Assembly (NCBI RefSeq): GCF_002086455.1
Contig: NZ_MVHC01000004.1
Coordinates: forward strand, 124,001 to 188,000
Reading direction: 5' to 3'
Source of the DNA: Mycolicibacter algericus DSM 45454
Lineage (GTDB): Bacteria > Actinomycetota > Actinomycetes > Mycobacteriales > Mycobacteriaceae
Length of the DNA: 64,000 bases
How positions within the stretch are numbered: the first letter of the stretch is position 1; each line of letters opens with the position of its first letter. The notes under the pieces are model-generated. The model searched no databases, had not been told where the DNA came from, and saw only the letters and a list, made by a program, of their open reading frames with translations. This document shows positions 42,280 through 51,233 of this stretch, one piece after another. A program made the position numbers and the translations under genes.

Positions 42280-45200
42280 ATGACAGACACCACGCTGCCA
42301 CCCGGAGACGACTCGGTGGAGCGGATCGAACCGGTCGACATCCAGCAGGAGATGCAGCGCAGCTACATCGACTACGCGATGAGCGTGATCGTGGGCCGTG
42401 CGCTGCCCGAGGTCCGCGACGGCCTCAAGCCGGTGCACCGCCGGGTGCTCTACGCGATGTTCGACTCCGGGTTCCGGCCGGATCGCAGCCACGCCAAATC
42501 GGCGCGCTCGGTCGCCGAGACGATGGGTAACTACCACCCGCACGGCGACTCGTCGATCTACGACACCCTGGTTCGGATGGCCCAACCGTGGTCGTTGCGC
42601 TACCCGCTGGTCGACGGCCAGGGCAACTTCGGTTCGCCGGGCAACGACCCGCCGGCCGCGATGAGGTATTGTCTCTCTTCAGAGGCATTGGTGCGGTTGC
42701 CGTTTGGGCAGTCGGTGCGGATCGGTGATGTCGTGGGGGGCGCTGCGCCCAACTCCGACAACACCGTTGACTTGAAAGTCCTGGATCGACACGGCAACCC
42801 AGTGGCCGCAGACCGACTGTTCCACTCCGGCGAACATCAGACCTACACGGTCCGCACGGCCGAAGGCTACGAAGTCACCGGAACCGCGAACCATCCGTTG
42901 CTCTGCCTGGTGGACGTCGCCGGTGTGCCGACGCTGCTGTGGAAGTTGGTCGAGGAGGTCCGTCCCGGCGACCGGGTCGTGCTGCAACGGACTCCGCCGA
43001 CCGAGATCGGACCGGCCGAGTGGGAACCGACGCTGGAGGCATTGTTGGCGGGCGCCTTCATCAGCGAAGGCTTCGTCTCCGAGACCCGCGCCGGCTTCAA
43101 CAACATCGACGCCAGCTACTTCGGCATGGTCGTCGCCGCCTACGACGCTGTTATCGGCGGCGCCCGGTACGTTTCGCAACGCACCATCAAGTCGGGTTCG
43201 CTGCTCTACGAGCTCGACGTCCAGAACCTGGCCGAGTTGAGGCGGTCACGGCTGGCGGAACTCACCGGCCAGCGGTCCGCGCAGAAATCCGTTCCAGAAT
43301 GGGTCTGGCAAGCCCCGACGGCCATCAAGCGGGTATTCCTGCAGGCACTGTTCGAAGGCGATGGATCGTGTTCTGCCTTGCCACGCAACACGATTCAAGT
43401 GTCCTACTCGACACGAAGCGAACAGTTGGGCAAGGACGTCCAGCAGCTGTTGCTGGAATTCGGGGTGGTGTCCAAGCGGTACCAGCACGCGACGGGCGAA
43501 CATAAAGTCGTCATCACCAACCGCGGTCAAGCGGAGCTTTTCGCAAGCCAGATCGGCTTCGGCGGAGCCAAGCAGGAGAAGCTCGTCGGCATCTTGGCTT
43601 CGCTGCCCCCTTGTGCCGGCATGGACGATGACCACGTTCCCGGACTAGCGACGTTCATTCGCCGGCATTGCGGTAGCCGCTGGGTCGACAAGGACTGGCT
43701 GAACCGGCACAACATCGATCGGCTGTCTCGGTGGCGGCGCGATGGGGCCGAGATCCTCTCCCGTATCGCCGACCCGGACGTGCGGGCAATTGCCACCGAG
43801 CTCACCGACGGGCGTTTCTACTATGCGGAAGTCGCCTCGGTCACCGAGGCCGGCACGCAGGCGGTGTACAGCCTGCGGGTGGACACCGACGACCACGCCT
43901 TCATCACCAACGGGTTCGTCAGCCACAACACCGAAGCGCGGCTGACTCCGTTGGCCATGGAGATGCTGCGTGAAATCGACGAGGAGACAGTCGATTTCGT
44001 CCCGAACTATGACGGTCGGGTGCAGGAGCCGACGGTGCTGCCCAGCCGGTTCCCGAACCTGCTGGCCAACGGTTCCGGCGGTATCGCGGTCGGTATGGCG
44101 ACCAACATCCCGCCGCACAATCTGCGCGAACTCGCCGAAGCGGTGTTCTGGTGCCTGGACAACCACGACGCCGACGAAGAGACCACCCTGGACGCGGTGA
44201 TGGAGCGGGTCAAGGGCCCGGACTTCCCCACCTCGGGGCTGATCGTCGGTTCGCAGGGCATCGGCGACGCCTACCGGACCGGGCGCGGGTCCATCCGGAT
44301 GCGCGGGGTGGTCGAGATCGAGGAGGATGCCCGCGGGCGGGCCCTGCTGGTCATCACCGAGCTGCCCTACCAGGTGAACCACGACAACTTCATCACGTCG
44401 ATCGCCGACCAGGTGCGCGACGGGAAGCTGGTCGGTATCGCCAACATCGAGGACCAGAGCAGCGACCGGGTGGGGCTGCGCATCGTTGTCGAGGTCAAGC
44501 GCGACGCCGTGGCCAAGGTGGTGCTGAACAACCTTTACAAGCACACCCAGCTGCAGACGAGCTTCGGTGCCAACATGCTCTCGATCGTCGACGGGGTGCC
44601 GCGCACCCTGCGGCTGGATCAGATGATCCGCCACTACGTCGCGCACCAACTCGACGTGATCGTGCGACGCACCACCTACCGGCTGCGCAAGGCCAACGAA
44701 CGCGCGCACATCCTGCGCGGCCTGGTCAAGGCGCTCGACGCCCTCGATGAGGTCATCGCACTGATCCGGGCGTCGCAGACCGTCGATGTGGCACGCCAGG
44801 GCCTGATCAGCCTCCTCGATATCGATGAGATCCAGGCGCAAGCGATCCTGGACATGCAGCTGCGGCGGCTGGCCGCGCTGGAGCGCCAGAAGATCATCGA
44901 CGACCTGGCCAAGATCGAGGCCGAGATCGCCGATCTGGAAGACATCCTCGCCAAACCGGAACGGCAGCGCGGGATCGTGCAGCAGGAACTCGCCGAGATC
45001 GTCGAGAAGTACGGCGACGACCGTCGTACCCGGATCATCGCCGCCGACGGCGACGTCGCCGATGAGGATCTGATCGCCCGCGAGGACGTCGTCGTCACGA
45101 TCACCGAGACCGGTTACGCCAAACGCACCAAGACCGATCTGTACCGCAGCCAGAAGCGCGGCGGCAAGGGCGTGCAGGGCGCCGGGCTCAAGCAGGACGA

Positions 45201-46035
45201 CATCGTGGCGCACTTCTTCGTCTGCTCGACCCACGACTGGATCCTGTTCTTCACCACCCAAGGCCGGGTGTACCGGGCCAAGGCCTACGACCTGCCGGAG
45301 GCGCTGCGCACCGCTCGCGGTCAGCACGTCGCCAACCTGTTGGCCTTCCAGCCCGAGGAGCGCATCGCCCAGGTCATCCAGATCAAGGGCTACGAGGACG
45401 CGCCGTATCTGGTGCTGGCCACCCGCAACGGCCTGGTCAAGAAGTCCAAGCTGACCGACTTCGACTCGAACCGCTCCGGCGGCATCGTCGCGATCAACCT
45501 GCGCGAGGGCGACGAACTCGTCGGTGCGATGTTGTGCTCCGCCGAGGATGATCTGCTGTTGGTCTCGGCCAACGGCCAGTCCATCCGGTTCTCGGCGACC
45601 GACGAAGCGCTGCGCCCGATGGGCCGCGCGACGTCGGGTGTGCAGGGCATGCGGTTCAACGCCGACGACTACCTGCTGTCGCTGAACGTGGTCCGCGAGG
45701 ACACCTACCTGTTGGTGGCCACCGCCGGCGGCTATGCCAAGCGAACCGCGATCGAGGAGTACACCGCCCAGGGTCGCGGCGGCAAGGGCATCCTGACCAT
45801 TCAGTACGATCCCAAGCGGGGCCGGCTGGTCGGGGCGTTGATCGTCGACGATGACAGTGAGCTCTACGCGATCACCTCCGGGGGCGGGGTGATCCGTACC
45901 GCGGCGCGGCAGGTTCGCAAGGCAGGGCGCCAGACCAAGGGCGTTCGGTTGATGAACCTGGGTGAGGGCGACACACTGATAGCGATCGCACGAAACGCCG
46001 ACGAAGAAGCGGCCGACGACGACTCGGATAGCTGA
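42280..46035 (+). CDS. gyrA: DNA gyrase subunit A precursor, interrupted by an in-frame intein
   Basis: Breakage-reunion subunit of gyrase. The 1251-codon frame encodes an 831-aa mature subunit split by a 420-aa intein placed directly after the catalytic Tyr130 (AAMRY / TEARLTP). N-terminal winged helix and [23 protein letters not shown]: residue 91 is Ser where M. tuberculosis has Ala90. The C-terminal beta-pinwheel has GyrA-box QKRGGKG (in [13 protein letters not shown]) and a second QGRGGKG box. The end is acidic ([10 protein letters not shown]). ATG 42280 with GAGGAAC upstream. The protein must splice to be active, so intein activity is essential for the cell. Confidence 0.97.
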   Translation: MTDTTLPPGDDSVERIEPVDIQQEMQRSYIDYAMSVIVGRALPEVRDGLKPVHRRVLYAMFDSGFRPDRSHAKSARSVAETMGNYHPHGDSSIYDTLVRMAQPWSLRYPLVDGQGNFGSPGNDPPAAMRYCLSSEALVRLPFGQSVRIGDVVGGAAPNSDNTVDLKVLDRHGNPVAADRLFHSGEHQTYTVRTAEGYEVTGTANHPLLCLVDVAGVPTLLWKLVEEVRPGDRVVLQRTPPTEIGPAEWEPTLEALLAGAFISEGFVSETRAGFNNIDASYFGMVVAAYDAVIGGARYVSQRTIKSGSLLYELDVQNLAELRRSRLAELTGQRSAQKSVPEWVWQAPTAIKRVFLQALFEGDGSCSALPRNTIQVSYSTRSEQLGKDVQQLLLEFGVVSKRYQHATGEHKVVITNRGQAELFASQIGFGGAKQEKLVGILASLPPCAGMDDDHVPGLATFIRRHCGSRWVDKDWLNRHNIDRLSRWRRDGAEILSRIADPDVRAIATELTDGRFYYAEVASVTEAGTQAVYSLRVDTDDHAFITNGFVSHNTEARLTPLAMEMLREIDEETVDFVPNYDGRVQEPTVLPSRFPNLLANGSGGIAVGMATNIPPHNLRELAEAVFWCLDNHDADEETTLDAVMERVKGPDFPTSGLIVGSQGIGDAYRTGRGSIRMRGVVEIEEDARGRALLVITELPYQVNHDNFITSIADQVRDGKLVGIANIEDQSSDRVGLRIVVEVKRDAVAKVVLNNLYKHTQLQTSFGANMLSIVDGVPRTLRLDQMIRHYVAHQLDVIVRRTTYRLRKANERAHILRGLVKALDALDEVIALIRASQTVDVARQGLISLLDIDEIQAQAILDMQLRRLAALERQKIIDDLAKIEAEIADLEDILAKPERQRGIVQQELAEIVEKYGDDRRTRIIAADGDVADEDLIAREDVVVTITETGYAKRTKTDLYRSQKRGGKGVQGAGLKQDDIVAHFFVCSTHDWILFFTTQGRVYRAKAYDLPEALRTARGQHVANLLAFQPEERIAQVIQIKGYEDAPYLVLATRNGLVKKSKLTDFDSNRSGGIVAINLREGDELVGAMLCSAEDDLLLVSANGQSIRFSATDEALRPMGRATSGVQGMRFNADDYLLSLNVVREDTYLLVATAGGYAKRTAIEEYTAQGRGGKGILTIQYDPKRGRLVGALIVDDDSELYAITSGGGVIRTAARQVRKAGRQTKGVRLMNLGEGDTLIAIARNADEEAADDDSDS
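42670..43929 (+). other. GyrA intein with LAGLIDADG-type homing endonuclease
   Basis: 420 residues (precursor 131-550), beginning Cys1 ([16 protein letters not shown]) and ending VSHN before Thr+1. Splicing blocks are all intact: block B TxxH in [10 protein letters not shown], block [20 protein letters not shown], block G His-Asn. Two endonuclease dodecapeptide motifs are present: [11 protein letters not shown] with acidic Glu, and [11 protein letters not shown] with acidic Asp, plus the following DNA-binding block. So it is a full, bifunctional intein rather than a mini-intein as in M. xenopi. It shares the insertion site of the M. leprae, M. kansasii and M. xenopi GyrA inteins. No transfer signature in GC content was obvious by eye. 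Confidence 0.95.
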
Positions 46036-46085
46036 ACGACAAGAATCCGGACCGCCCGGGCGGCTCGGGGAGGTAAGGAGCGTCA

Positions 46086-46934
46086 GTGAGCGCACCGAAT
46101 GAGCCGGGGCACCCGGGCAGTGGTCCGGGCAAAGCGGAATCCGCGGGCAGCGGGTCGGCCGACGTCGCGGGCCAGCGGCCGGTGGCCCGGCCCGGCCGGG
46201 TCGCCGATACCGGCGAGCCGCCACCGTGGCAGCGCGGGGGGCAGAGTCGGCCGCCGGCGGCTGCCAGGCCCGCTGAACCGGCCCGGCCGGCCGAGCCGGC
46301 CCGATCGGCCGAGCCGAACGCGGCGGGCCACTCCCCCGGTGTGGACGAGCGGCTGCGCCGTTTCGTCTCCGGCACCGCCGCCCCGGGTGCGCCGCAGCCG
46401 GCCAAACCGGCCAAACCGGCCAAGCAGACCGCCAAGCCGGTCCAGCCGCCGGCCAAGCCGGCCCCGGCCGCGCACGCCGCCACCGACGACGCCTACGGCA
46501 GCGAGCTGCCGGATCTGTCCGAACCGGCTCAGCGTCGACCCCCGGCTCGGCGCACGCAGGTGTCGGCCGGACCGCGCGGTCCGGTTCGGGCCAGCATGCA
46601 GATCCGGCGGATCGACCCGTGGAGCGCGCTCAAGGTGTCGCTGCTGTTGTCCACGGCGCTGTTCTTCGTCTGGATGATCGCCGTCGCGGTGCTCTACGTC
46701 ATGCTGGGGGCGATGGGCGTCTGGAACAAGCTGAACAGCAACGTAGGCGATCTGTTGACGAACAACAGTGCCGCAGAACTGGTTTCGGGTAGTTCGATCT
46801 TCGGCGGTGCCGCCTTGATCGGACTGGTCAACGTGGTCGTGCTGACCGCGATGGCCACCCTGGGTGTGGTGATCTACAACCTGAGCACCGACGTCGTCGG
46901 CGGCGTCGAGGTCACGTTGGCCGATCGGGACTGA
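46086..46934 (+). CDS. DUF3566 membrane protein (Rv0007-like)
   Basis: A 282-aa protein with an unusual layout. The N-terminal ~175 residues are disordered, Pro/Ala/Lys-rich (AKPAKPAKQTAKPVQPPAKP, repeats of AEPARPAEPAR), then a basic block, QIRRIDPWSALKVSLLLSTALFFVWMIAVAVLYVML (as RIDPWSALKVSLL and the first helix), an extracytoplasmic loop with VGDLLTNN, and a second helix (GLVNVVVLTAMATLGVVIYNL). DUF3566 proteins sit between gyrA and the tRNAs in many actinobacteria. Function unknown. GTG start 46086 with GGAGGTAAGGAG just upstream. Confidence 0.87.
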   Translation: MSAPNEPGHPGSGPGKAESAGSGSADVAGQRPVARPGRVADTGEPPPWQRGGQSRPPAAARPAEPARPAEPARSAEPNAAGHSPGVDERLRRFVSGTAAPGAPQPAKPAKPAKQTAKPVQPPAKPAPAAHAATDDAYGSELPDLSEPAQRRPPARRTQVSAGPRGPVRASMQIRRIDPWSALKVSLLLSTALFFVWMIAVAVLYVMLGAMGVWNKLNSNVGDLLTNNSAAELVSGSSIFGGAALIGLVNVVVLTAMATLGVVIYNLSTDVVGGVEVTLADRD

Positions 46935-46996
46935 CCGGCATTTTGGCCGGGGGGCGTCGGGTGCGGTAATCTCGGCGCTCGGTCGTAGTCGACTAC

Positions 46997-47070
46997 GGGC
47001 CTATAGCTCAGGCGGTTAGAGCGCTTCGCTGATAACGAAGAGGTCGGAGGTTCGAGTCCTCCTAGGCCCA
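46997..47070 (+). tRNA. ileT: tRNA-Ile (GAT)
   Basis: Canonical cloverleaf: 7-bp acceptor stem GGGCCTA with TAGGCCC, D-arm AGCTCAGGCGGTTAGAGC, anticodon loop CTGATAA with GAT at 47031-47033, T-arm GGAGGTTCGAGTCCTCC, discriminator A at 47070. CCA is not encoded. It is followed after 12 bp by tRNA-Ala, the mycobacterial ileT-alaT pair. Confidence 0.97.
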
Positions 47071-47082
47071 CGAGTCCCATCC

Positions 47083-47155
47083 GGGGCCTTAGCTCAGTTG
47101 GTAGAGCGCTGCCTTTGCAAGGCAGATGTCAGGAGTTCGAATCTCCTAGGCTCCA
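47083..47155 (+). tRNA. alaT: tRNA-Ala (TGC)
   Basis: Cloverleaf with acceptor GGGGCCT paired to AGGCTCC (one G-T), D-arm AGCTCAGTTGGTAGAGC, anticodon stem CTGCC/GGCAG with loop TTTGCAA and TGC at 47116-47118, T-arm AGGAGTTCGAATCTCCT, discriminator A. CCA not encoded. 12 bp after tRNA-Ile. Confidence 0.97.
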
Positions 47156-47362
47156 CAAGCACAGCCGTTCGGTCCGCGAGGACGTCTTTGTCACCGAAAG
47201 CGCCAAAGAGGGTGAGATGTTCATCCGGTCCCGCTACGTCCTCAACCCCGGCGCACTCATTCCGTGAGGCGGGCTACGGTGCTGGAGTAAGCCCCCGGCC
47301 CGCACCTGCACCGGGGGCACAGCAGGGGCGCATTCCGCGCCGAGAAGATCAAGGAGATACCC

Positions 47363-47728
47363 GTGACCAAAGTGACCATGGCGACCGGAGCGGCCCTGGT
47401 GGCCCTGGGCGTGATCGCGTACGTCGCCTCATCGGCGGTCAGCGTGACCGCCTTGATCCCGGCGTTCGTGGGTCTGCCGATCCTGATTGCCGGTGTCGTG
47501 GCACGCAATCCGGCGGCACATCGCCACGCCATTCACGCCGCGTTGGCGGTGGCACTGCTCGGGGCACTCGGATCCTTGATGCAGGTGGCCAAGATCGGCG
47601 ATGTGATCGCCGGGACCGCACAGCGTCCCGCGGCGGTGATCGTCAGCACCATCATGTTCGCACTGCTGGCAATCTATGTGGGCCTGGGCGTGCGTTCCTT
47701 CGTCGCGGCGCGGCGGTCGCGTAGCTAG
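47363..47728 (+). CDS. Small integral membrane protein, unknown
   Basis: A 121-aa protein with four hydrophobic helices: [56 protein letters not shown] and [19 protein letters not shown], ending in a basic tail (AARRSRS). GTG start at 47363 with AAGGAGA 7 nt upstream. It stands alone between the tRNA pair and the convergent cwsA gene. No recognised family; a role cannot be assigned. Confidence 0.78.
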   Translation: MTKVTMATGAALVALGVIAYVASSAVSVTALIPAFVGLPILIAGVVARNPAAHRHAIHAALAVALLGALGSLMQVAKIGDVIAGTAQRPAAVIVSTIMFALLAIYVGLGVRSFVAARRSRS

Positions 47729-47774
47729 GACCGGGGACGGCGCAAAGCGTTCCAGCGTCGTAACAGCTGACTCG

Positions 47775-48203
47775 TCAGACCGTCCGGGGGTGCGCGTCCA
47801 CGCTCGGTGGGCGCGGCGAGGGTTCCTCCGGCCGGCTCGCACGGCTGATCGCAACCGCCACCGCACCGCCCACCAGCAGCGCCGTGCCGACCGCCCCGGC
47901 GATCACCCAGGACCGGCGGAGCCGGCGCCGCGACGACCGGCCCTCGAGCACATCGGGCAGCCCGGAGACCGCCTCCTGGGCGGCCGCCAACTCCCGGGCG
48001 GCGGCATCGGCGGCGTCGGCCACATGGTCGGCCAACCGGCTATCCCGGTAGCGCTGGCGCAGTTGCACCGCGCCACGCTGCACCGCGGCCCCGCCGAGGC
48101 CGACGGCGCCGCGTGCTACATCGACGGGCCCGCCCGCAGTGTGGGCCAGGCCCCGGGTCAGGCGCTCTCGGTGGGTCAGCTGGGTCTCCTTGGACAGGCG
48201 CAT
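47775..48203 (-). CDS. cwsA: Cell wall synthesis protein CwsA
   Basis: A 142-aa protein at the Rv0008c place. A long helical N-terminus ([40 protein letters not shown]) precedes one C-terminal transmembrane helix ([22 protein letters not shown]) and a short Pro-rich tail. In mycobacteria CwsA interacts with Wag31 and CrgA and influences polar growth and division; crgA lies about 1.2 kb away on the same strand. Divergent from ppiA with only 39 bp between starts. Confidence 0.82.
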   Translation of the reverse strand: MRLSKETQLTHRERLTRGLAHTAGGPVDVARGAVGLGGAAVQRGAVQLRQRYRDSRLADHVADAADAAARELAAAQEAVSGLPDVLEGRSSRRRLRRSWVIAGAVGTALLVGGAVAVAISRASRPEEPSPRPPSVDAHPRTV

Positions 48204-48242
48204 GATCCAACGCTACCCGTGACGCAGCCCACGCCGCCGGGA

Positions 48243-48791
48243 ATGGCACACTGTGATGCCATGACCACCAGCCCTATCGCCACCGCAACCGCCACGATGC
48301 ACACCAACCGCGGCGACATCAAGATCGCGCTGTTCGGCAACCACGCCCCCAAGACCGTCGCCAACTTCGTCGGCCTGGCGCAGGGGACCAAGGAGTACTC
48401 CACCACCAACGCCTCCGGCGGCTCGTCGGGCCCGTTCTACGACGGCGCCGTGTTCCACCGGGTGATCGGCGGCTTCATGATCCAGGGCGGCGACCCGACC
48501 GGCACCGGTCGCGGCGGACCCGGGTACAAGTTCGAGGACGAGTTCCACCCCGAGCTGGTGTTCGACAAGCCCTACCTGCTGGCGATGGCCAACGCCGGTC
48601 CCGGCACCAACGGCTCGCAGTTCTTCATCACCGTGGGCCAGACCCCGCACCTGAACCGCAAGCACACCATCTTCGGTGAGGTCGTCGATCCGGACTCGCG
48701 GGGCGTCGTCGACGCCATCGCCAACACGGCGACCGACCGGGGCGACCGGCCCACCGAGCCGGTGGTCATCGAGTCGGTCACGGTCTCCTAG
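48243..48791 (+). CDS. ppiA: Peptidyl-prolyl cis-trans isomerase A (cyclophilin)
   Basis: Cytoplasmic cyclophilin of 182 aa, the same length as M. tuberculosis PpiA. Catalytic region: [25 protein letters not shown] (as VFHRVI and GFMIQGGDP), then [18 protein letters not shown] and [11 protein letters not shown]. All active-site residues (Arg, Phe, Gln, His) present. Start: ATG 48243 (MAHCDAM) because it aligns with the tuberculosis start; ATG 48261 is the alternative. Confidence 0.95.
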   Translation: MAHCDAMTTSPIATATATMHTNRGDIKIALFGNHAPKTVANFVGLAQGTKEYSTTNASGGSSGPFYDGAVFHRVIGGFMIQGGDPTGTGRGGPGYKFEDEFHPELVFDKPYLLAMANAGPGTNGSQFFITVGQTPHLNRKHTIFGEVVDPDSRGVVDAIANTATDRGDRPTEPVVIESVTVS

Positions 48792-48812
48792 AGCCCGGTT
48801 GTCCGGACGCTG

Positions 48813-49244
48813 TCAGGGGCCGGTGTAGCCGGCCGCCGACAGCACAGCGAACACGTGGCGGGGATCGGTGCCGAGATCCCAGCGGGACAGGATGAGCAGA
48901 TCGTCATCATCCGTCTCGATCTCCAGCAGATGTTGCGTCCGCCCGATCCGCTGGAAGTCGGTGACGCGGACCCGGGTGAGGTCGCCGGGGGTCAGCAGCC
49001 GGGTGCGCCACCAGCCGCGCAGGACCAAGCCCTGACCGGTTAGTGCCAGCCGTGGCCGCGACCGCCAGGAGAAACCGGCAAACACCAGCATGCCGATTCC
49101 GGCGAGGCCTGCCAGCAGCCGCCCCGGCAGGTCTGTGGCGAGCGTCACAGCACTGATAGCTAACATCGCGCCGGCAAGCGCGCAACCAGCGATTCCGCGG
49201 GCGGGAGGCGCCCACTGGGTTTGCTGGCGGTGTCCGTCAGTCAA
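48813..49244 (-). CDS. PH-domain-like membrane protein (Rv0010c-like)
   Basis: A 143-aa protein: two helices (GCALAGAMLAISAVTL; LLAGLAGIGMLVFAGF) then a bacterial PH-like cytoplasmic domain (PRLALTGQGLVLRGWWRTRLLTPGDL, LLEIETDDDDLLILSRWDLGTDP, as blocks). It matches the Rv0010c type; function is unknown. The start is TTG 49244 (MTDGHRQQ), with AGGTCG upstream. A DnaA-box pair and a palindrome lie just before its promoter. Confidence 0.83.
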   Translation of the reverse strand: MTDGHRQQTQWAPPARGIAGCALAGAMLAISAVTLATDLPGRLLAGLAGIGMLVFAGFSWRSRPRLALTGQGLVLRGWWRTRLLTPGDLTRVRVTDFQRIGRTQHLLEIETDDDDLLILSRWDLGTDPRHVFAVLSAAGYTGP

Positions 49245-49264
49245 TGCGACCTGCGGTTTTGAGG

Positions 49265-49313
49265 TTATCTACAGGGGTTGTCCACAATGGGGATGAATCA
49301 CATCGTTGTGATT
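49265..49313. promoter_or_regulatory. DnaA-box pair and palindromic operator upstream of Rv0010c-like gene
   Basis: TTATCTACA at 49265-49273 (one mismatch) and a perfect mycobacterial DnaA box TTGTCCACA at 49278-49286, 4 bp apart and in the same direction. They are followed by a 7-bp inverted repeat AATCACA (49296-49302) and TGTGATT (49307-49313) with spacer TCGT. The cluster lies 20-70 bp before the Rv0010c-like start on the opposite strand, about 12.5 kb from oriC. It could be a transcription-control or DnaA-titration site. Confidence 0.6.
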
Positions 49314-49384
49314 GAGCAACCGCTTGGTTACCCAGCTGGCATCGCCGACGACATGACATAACCGAAATCCCAGGCCGGACCCGC

Positions 49385-49666
49385 TCAGCGCCACCGCATG
49401 GTGAGCAACAGCCCGGTGATCATGAAAGCAAACGCGATCGCGTAATTCCACGGGCCCAGCTCTGCCATCCAGTTCAGCGCCGCCGGGGTATCCAACCCGG
49501 TGGCCGCCAACTGATAGACCATCAGCCACACCAGCCCGAAGAGCATCAGCCCCAGAAACAGCGCGACGAACCATACGCTCGACGGGCCGCCCTTGACCTT
49601 GACCGGGGTGCGGCTCACCGACGAGGGGGTGAAGCTGGTCTTCTTGCGAACCTTCGACTTGGGCAT
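49385..49666 (-). CDS. crgA: Cell division protein CrgA
   Basis: A 93-aa division protein with a short basic N-terminus ([16 protein letters not shown]) and two helices ([42 protein letters not shown]) joined by an extracytoplasmic loop ([20 protein letters not shown]). In mycobacteria CrgA links FtsZ, FtsI and CwsA at the septum and pole. ATG with GAGG upstream. Divergent from the DUF881 gene. Confidence 0.94.
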   Translation of the reverse strand: MPKSKVRKKTSFTPSSVSRTPVKVKGGPSSVWFVALFLGLMLFGLVWLMVYQLAATGLDTPAALNWMAELGPWNYAIAFAFMITGLLLTMRWR

Positions 49667-49759
49667 CGATACCTCGGGACAGTGCGGCGGTGAAGCTGCG
49701 AGTATGGGTCGCGTACGAGATTAACCCAGCCGAGCACCCAGCCGAGAATTGGAGAGCCG

Positions 49760-50512
49760 ATGGACGGCGCGTCCCCGGGCCGCAGTTCCGCATGGCGGGT
49801 CGGCGTTCCGCTGGTGTGTCTGTCGGCTGGACTGCTGTTGGCCGCCACCCACGGGGTCTCGGGGGGCAAGGAGATCCGCCGCGGTGACGCGCCCCGCCTG
49901 GTCGACCTGGTCCGCGCCACCCAGTTCACCGTCGAAGAGCTCACCGACAAACGGGACACGCTGGCCGAGGCGGTGGGCTCGGTGCACGGCCGGGGCGCCG
50001 GTGCGGCGCTGTCGGCGATGCGCAACCGCACCGATCAACTGGCCGAGGCCGCCGGGTTGGCGGCCGTCCACGGGCCCGGCCTGGTCGTGACACTCACCGA
50101 TGCCCAGCGCGACGCCAACGGTCGCTTCCCCCGAGACGCCTCCCCCGACGACCTCGTGGTCCACCAACAGGACATCTCCGCCGTGCTCAACGCGATGTGG
50201 AGCGCCGGCGCCGAAGCCATCCAGATGCAGGATCAGCGGATCACCGCGGAGTCGGCGCCGCGGTGCGTCGGCAACACGCTGCTGCTGGGCGGCCGGACCT
50301 ACAGCCCGCCCTATGTGATGACCGCGATCGGCGACCCCGATGCGATGCAGGCCGCGCTGGCCGCCGCTCCCCTGGTCACGCTGTACAAGCAGTACGTGAT
50401 CCGGTTCGGCCTGGGCTACAGCGAGCAGGTCAGCACGGATCTGCAGGTGGTCGAGACGCCGAGACCCGCCCGGATGCGCTACGCCGTCCCGGCCGGCCCG
50501 ATCGACTACTGA
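49760..50512 (+). CDS. DUF881 protein (Rv0012-like)
   Basis: A 250-aa protein with one N-terminal signal-anchor helix (AWRVGVPLVCLSAGLLLAATHG) and a large extracytoplasmic DUF881 domain including a coiled-coil stretch (LVDLVRATQFTVEELTDKRDTLAEAVGSV as parts) and GPGLVVTLTDAQRDANG, VHQQDISAVLNAMWSAGAEAI and TYSPPYVMTAIGDPDAMQAAL. Function is unknown; DUF881 proteins neighbour division genes in Gram-positive bacteria. ATG with GGAGAG upstream. Confidence 0.87.
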   Translation: MDGASPGRSSAWRVGVPLVCLSAGLLLAATHGVSGGKEIRRGDAPRLVDLVRATQFTVEELTDKRDTLAEAVGSVHGRGAGAALSAMRNRTDQLAEAAGLAAVHGPGLVVTLTDAQRDANGRFPRDASPDDLVVHQQDISAVLNAMWSAGAEAIQMQDQRITAESAPRCVGNTLLLGGRTYSPPYVMTAIGDPDAMQAALAAAPLVTLYKQYVIRFGLGYSEQVSTDLQVVETPRPARMRYAVPAGPIDY

Positions 50513-50549
50513 GCCCCGCGGGCCGGCAACACGACGGTAGCCTGTCAGC

Positions 50550-51233
50550 GTGCGGATCCTGGTCGTCGACAACTACGACAGCTTTGTGTTCAACCTGGTG
50601 CAGTACCTGGGCCAATTGGGGGTGCAGGCTGCCGTCTGGCGCAACGACGACGCCCGGTTGGCCGACCCGGCCGCGCTGGACCAGGTGGTGGCCGACTTCG
50701 ACGGCGTATTGCTGAGCCCCGGACCGGGCACCCCGGAGCGCGCCGGGGCGTCGATCCCGGTAGTCGGTGCGTGCGCCGCGGCCCGGATCCCGGTGCTGGG
50801 GGTCTGTCTGGGCCATCAGGCGATCGGTGTCGCGTTCGGCGCCACGGTGGGGCGTGCGCCGGAATTGCTGCACGGCAAGACCAGTACCGTCTTCCACTCC
50901 GACACCGGGGTGCTGAAGGGTCTGCCGGACCCGTTCACCGCCACCCGTTACCACTCGTTGACGATTCTCCCCGAGACGTTGCCCGCCGACCTGGAGGTCA
51001 CCGCGCGCACCCGCGGCGGGGTGATCATGGGTGTGCGGCACACCGGGTTGCCCATCCACGGCGTGCAGTTCCATCCGGAGTCCATCCTCACCGAGGGCGG
51101 TCACCGGATGCTGGCCAACTGGCTGGAGGGCTGCGGCTATCCGTGCGACGAGGCGTTGGTTCAGCGGCTGGAGGACGAGGTCGCCGCCACGGTGCAGAGC
51201 GCGCGGGCCGTGTCGCCGGCAGTCAGCTACTGA
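50550..51233 (+). CDS. pabA: Glutamine amidotransferase: aminodeoxychorismate/anthranilate synthase component II
   Basis: Class-I glutaminase, 227 aa, supplying ammonia for p-aminobenzoate (folate) or anthranilate (tryptophan). N-terminal VVDNYDSFVFNLVQYL, oxyanion LSPGPGTPE, nucleophile Cys in GVCLGHQAIG, YHSLTI, and the His-Glu pair in FHPESI. M. tuberculosis annotation calls the gene here trpG; such proteins often serve both pathways, so the PabA name is a choice. GTG at 50550. Its 3' end overlaps the convergent pknB stop by 7 nt. Confidence 0.92.
   Translation: MRILVVDNYDSFVFNLVQYLGQLGVQAAVWRNDDARLADPAALDQVVADFDGVLLSPGPGTPERAGASIPVVGACAAARIPVLGVCLGHQAIGVAFGATVGRAPELLHGKTSTVFHSDTGVLKGLPDPFTATRYHSLTILPETLPADLEVTARTRGGVIMGVRHTGLPIHGVQFHPESILTEGGHRMLANWLEGCGYPCDEALVQRLEDEVAATVQSARAVSPAVSY

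Noticed and set aside
43645..46224. 859-residue minus-strand frame opposite gyrA
   Set aside because: Antisense of a certain gene; composition matches other shadows.
46935..46950. Hairpin CCGGC/GCCGG after the DUF3566 gene as a terminator
   Set aside because: 5-bp stem without T-run in GC-rich DNA; too common by chance.
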